From Actinomycetota bacterium (GTDB taxonomy: Bacteria > Actinomycetota > Thermoleophilia > Gaiellales > Gaiellaceae), in contig JACCUU010000217.1 of the NCBI GenBank assembly GCA_013811645.1, positions 1 to 7,841 of the forward strand: a DNA stretch of 7,841 bases, given 5' to 3'. The notes under the pieces were generated by a model. It made no database searches, was not told where the DNA came from, and saw only the letters and a list, made by a program, of their open reading frames with translations. Positions 6,000 to 7,841 of this stretch are shown in pieces. The translations under genes and the position numbers were made by a program. The stretch's first letter is position 1. Every line of letters starts with the position of its first letter.

Positions 6000-7453
6000 C
6001 GAGCTGCGAGCACCTGCCCGAGCTCGGTTCTCAGCAACTTGCCGCTCGGCGAGCGGGGGAGGGTTTCGACCGGGAGCACGAGCTCCGGCCACTTCAGCTT
6101 CGCGAGCCCCGCGTGGCGGCAATGTTCACGTAGCTCGTCCAGCGTCGGAGCTGCCCCCTCCGCCACGACCAGTGCGGCCACGCGCGCGCCGAGCCGCTCC
6201 TCCGGGGCACCGACGATCGCAACGTCGCGGACGGCCGGATGCGACGCGAGGACGTTCTCGACCTCGACCGGGGAGATGTTGACACCGCCGCGAACGATCC
6301 TGTCGTCGAGCCGCCCGCCGAGGCGGACATAGCCGTCGGCGTCGATCGTCGCCTCGTCCCCCGTCGCGAACCAGCCGTCCTCTCGGAAGCGTTGCGCTTC
6401 GGCGTCACCCCAGTAGCCGGTGGCGAGCTGCGGCCCGCGCACGTGGAGCTCGCGATCGACCAACCGCACCTCCATGCTCTCGAGTGGCAGGCCGTCGGTG
6501 GTCAGCTTCTTCTGCTCGGGCGCAGCGGGCGGGCACGTCGTCACTCCGCCGCATTCGGACGTGCCGTAGTACGCGGTGGCGTCAGTGTGGGGAAGGGCCT
6601 GGCGCGCGCGCTCGAGCAGCTGCGTCGAGACCGGAGCACCCCCGCACAGGAACACGCGCAGGCTTTCGAGCCCTGTCGCGCCGTGTAGCTCGGTGTGCTC
6701 GACGACGTCGAAGAGGAAGGGCGTCGGGGCCGCGACGAAGGTGCAGTCGTGCCGGTCGGTGAGCTCGGCGAAGAGCGCTGCGTCCCAGCTCGGCATCAGC
6801 ACGACCGGGCACTCGGCCGCGAGCGCGAGCCGGACGCCGTAGACGAATCCGACCGCATGTCCCACCGGAGCGGCCACGAGGACCACATCGTCCGGCCCAA
6901 GCCCGTAGCGCCGCACGAATCCGTCGGCGATCAGGGCGAGCGTCGTCTCGGTGTGCACGGCGCCCTTCGGCGTGCCGGTCGTCCCGGAGCTGTAGGCGAG
7001 CCAGGCGATGTCGTCCGCGTCCCGTGCAGGCGCGAGCGCAGGATCCGCGCGCTTCTCTTCCCCGACGGAATCCGTCTCGGACAGGATCGTTGTCACTTCC
7101 CCGATCTGCGCTGCAACCTTCGGGTCGACGTCGTCGTGAAGAATTGCGACGCGCGCCTCGGTCTCCGTCACGACGTGCACGAGCTCCCGCCTCCACTGCC
7201 AGGGGACGTTGACGAGCACGGCGCCGCAGAGGCGGACGCCGAGGTATCCGCACACGAAGGCGAGGGAGCTCGGCAGCGCGAGCACGACCCGGTCGTCCGG
7301 AACCACGCCCGCCTGTCGCAGCCGTGCCGCCGTGTCCGAAGCCGCAGCACACAGCTCGGCGACGGTCAATGACGATCCGGGCTCGGCCGCCGCAAGAGCC
7401 CCGGCGGGACGCCGCCGAAGCGATTGCCACTCAGGCGGAGCGGCGCCGCTCAC
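5996..7453 (-). CDS. AMP-forming acyl-CoA synthetase/ligase (ligase 2)
   Basis: A 485-residue ANL-superfamily enzyme, at the short end of the family. Motifs in order: phosphate loop YSSGTTGTPKG at residues 154-164, APVGHAVGF at 195-203, TAYYGTSECGG at 293-303, GWFATGDEATID at 360-371, hinge region GRLDDRIVRGGVNISP at 380-395, and PRSPSGK at 466-472 with Lys472 as the expected adenylation lysine. All key motifs are intact, so the enzyme should be active, forming an acyl-CoA from a carboxylic acid with ATP. GTG at 7453 overlaps the stop of the LLM gene as GTGA, and reading further upstream gives non-homologous sequence. No strong ribosome site is present, consistent with coupling. The N-terminal region before VAELCAAASD (31-40) is short compared with many relatives. 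The general look (RLDDRIVRGGVNISP) recalls benzoate- or cyclohexanecarboxylate-type ligases, but I would not name a substrate. Ligase 1 in the same operon is clearly divergent, so this is not a recent duplication. Confidence 0.92.
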   Translation of the reverse strand: MSGAAPPEWQSLRRRPAGALAAAEPGSSLTVAELCAAASDTAARLRQAGVVPDDRVVLALPSSLAFVCGYLGVRLCGAVLVNVPWQWRRELVHVVTETEARVAILHDDVDPKVAAQIGEVTTILSETDSVGEEKRADPALAPARDADDIAWLAYSSGTTGTPKGAVHTETTLALIADGFVRRYGLGPDDVVLVAAPVGHAVGFVYGVRLALAAECPVVLMPSWDAALFAELTDRHDCTFVAAPTPFLFDVVEHTELHGATGLESLRVFLCGGAPVSTQLLERARQALPHTDATAYYGTSECGGVTTCPPAAPEQKKLTTDGLPLESMEVRLVDRELHVRGPQLATGYWGDAEAQRFREDGWFATGDEATIDADGYVRLGGRLDDRIVRGGVNISPVEVENVLASHPAVRDVAIVGAPEERLGARVAALVVAEGAAPTLDELREHCRHAGLAKLKWPELVLPVETLPRSPSGKLLRTELGQVLAAR

Positions 7454-7841
7454 CGGAGCGCGGGAAGGAGCTCCCGCGCGTAGCGCTCGAGCGTCTCGAG
7501 CGTGGAGCGTGAGGCGGCGGGCGACGGTGCGGGATCGAGCGCGATCGAGTCCTCGTGGATCATCCCGAGCGCAAGGTGCTCGATCCCGACGTCGACGAAC
7601 TCGCGCAGCGAGGCCGCACATGTCTCCGGAGTTCCGTGGACGCAGTACTTGTCGATCCAGGGCGTGAAGTCCTTTCCGTAGCGCCACGAGAGATCGCGGA
7701 TCCCTAGCTCGCGGGCGCGCTCGGGCGAGTCGTCCATGCTGACGTAGACGAAGGCGGACTCGACGAACCTCGGGCTGAGCTCGACGCCGAGCCGCTCGGC
7801 CTCCTCGCGAACCTCCTGGAAGGCCGACCGGCAGCGCTCGG
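7450..7841 (-). CDS. LLM-class (luciferase-like) flavin-dependent oxidoreductase, C-terminal fragment
   Basis: The last 129 residues of a gene whose start lies beyond 7841. Family members usually have about 300-350 residues, so well over half is missing. The visible part has VELSPRFVESAFVYVSMDDS, a helical stretch RARELGIRDLSWRYG, then the family's C-terminal pattern YCVHGTPETCAASLREF followed by VDVGIEHLALG. These match the (G)TPEEV-type helix and the GxxHxxL strand near the end of the (beta/alpha)8 barrel in bacterial luciferase and F420- or FMN-dependent relatives. These enzymes are monooxygenases, or F420-dependent dehydrogenases and reductases; the cofactor cannot be told from this half. 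The gene ends in TGA overlapping the GTG of ligase 2, so it is the upstream member of the same operon. It may perform the oxidative step of the pathway. Family moderately to highly secure, function open. Confidence 0.85.
   Translation of the reverse strand, partial: ERCRSAFQEVREEAERLGVELSPRFVESAFVYVSMDDSPERARELGIRDLSWRYGKDFTPWIDKYCVHGTPETCAASLREFVDVGIEHLALGMIHEDSIALDPAPSPAASRSTLETLERYARELLPALR

Noticed and set aside
6000..6122. Extension of the CoA transferase upstream of 5999
   Set aside because: The added residues are Pro/Arg/Ala-rich, overlap the conserved C-terminus of ligase 2 and contain no CaiB features. The ATGA overlap gives a better start.
1743..7453. The two AMP-forming ligases as a recent tandem duplication
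   Set aside because: Their phosphate loops, hinge regions and overall sequence differ strongly, and they are separated by two other genes, so they are ancient paralogs or were recruited independently.

Overview
The window is GC-rich and densely coded. Every credible gene lies on the minus strand, so transcription runs from position 7841 towards position 1. The composition, the frequent GTG starts, and the mix of LLM flavin oxidoreductase, CaiB/BaiF CoA transferase, AMP-forming ligases, MaoC hydratase and FCD-type GntR regulator suggest an environmental actinobacterium or another high-GC soil or marine lineage. The taxon cannot be fixed from the sequence alone.

Layout in transcription order: C-terminal part of an LLM-class flavin-dependent oxidoreductase (7841-7450, cut by the window edge); AMP-forming acyl-CoA ligase 2 (7453-5996); a double-length CaiB/BaiF CoA transferase (5999-4029); a GntR/FCD regulator (4032-3265); AMP-forming acyl-CoA ligase 1 (3263-1743); a 72-base gap holding a paired palindromic repeat; a metal-dependent amidohydrolase/decarboxylase-like TIM-barrel protein (1670-786); a MaoC-type (R)-enoyl-CoA hydratase (780-319); a 163-base gap with a 7-bp dyad; and the N-terminus of a short-chain dehydrogenase (155 to below 1, cut by the other edge). 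The first five genes are joined by 4-base stop/start overlaps (GTGA or ATGA) or a 1-base gap, which indicates one operon with translational coupling.

Taken together the genes look like a catabolic operon for an organic acid. Two ligases and a CoA transferase could make the CoA thioester. The LLM enzyme could oxidise the substrate. MaoC could hydrate an enoyl-CoA and the SDR oxidise the resulting hydroxyacyl-CoA. The amidohydrolase could perform a hydrolytic or decarboxylating step. The GntR/FCD protein in the middle is the natural candidate for a substrate-responsive regulator. The substrate is unknown.

The least ordinary items are the tandem CoA transferase, whose N-terminal half is shortened and seems to lack the nucleophilic Asp; the paired GGTGTC-N-GACACC palindromes, one of which supplies the stop codon of ligase 1; and the CGATATC dyad before the SDR gene. 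No tRNA, rRNA, CRISPR array, insertion sequence or phage gene is visible.
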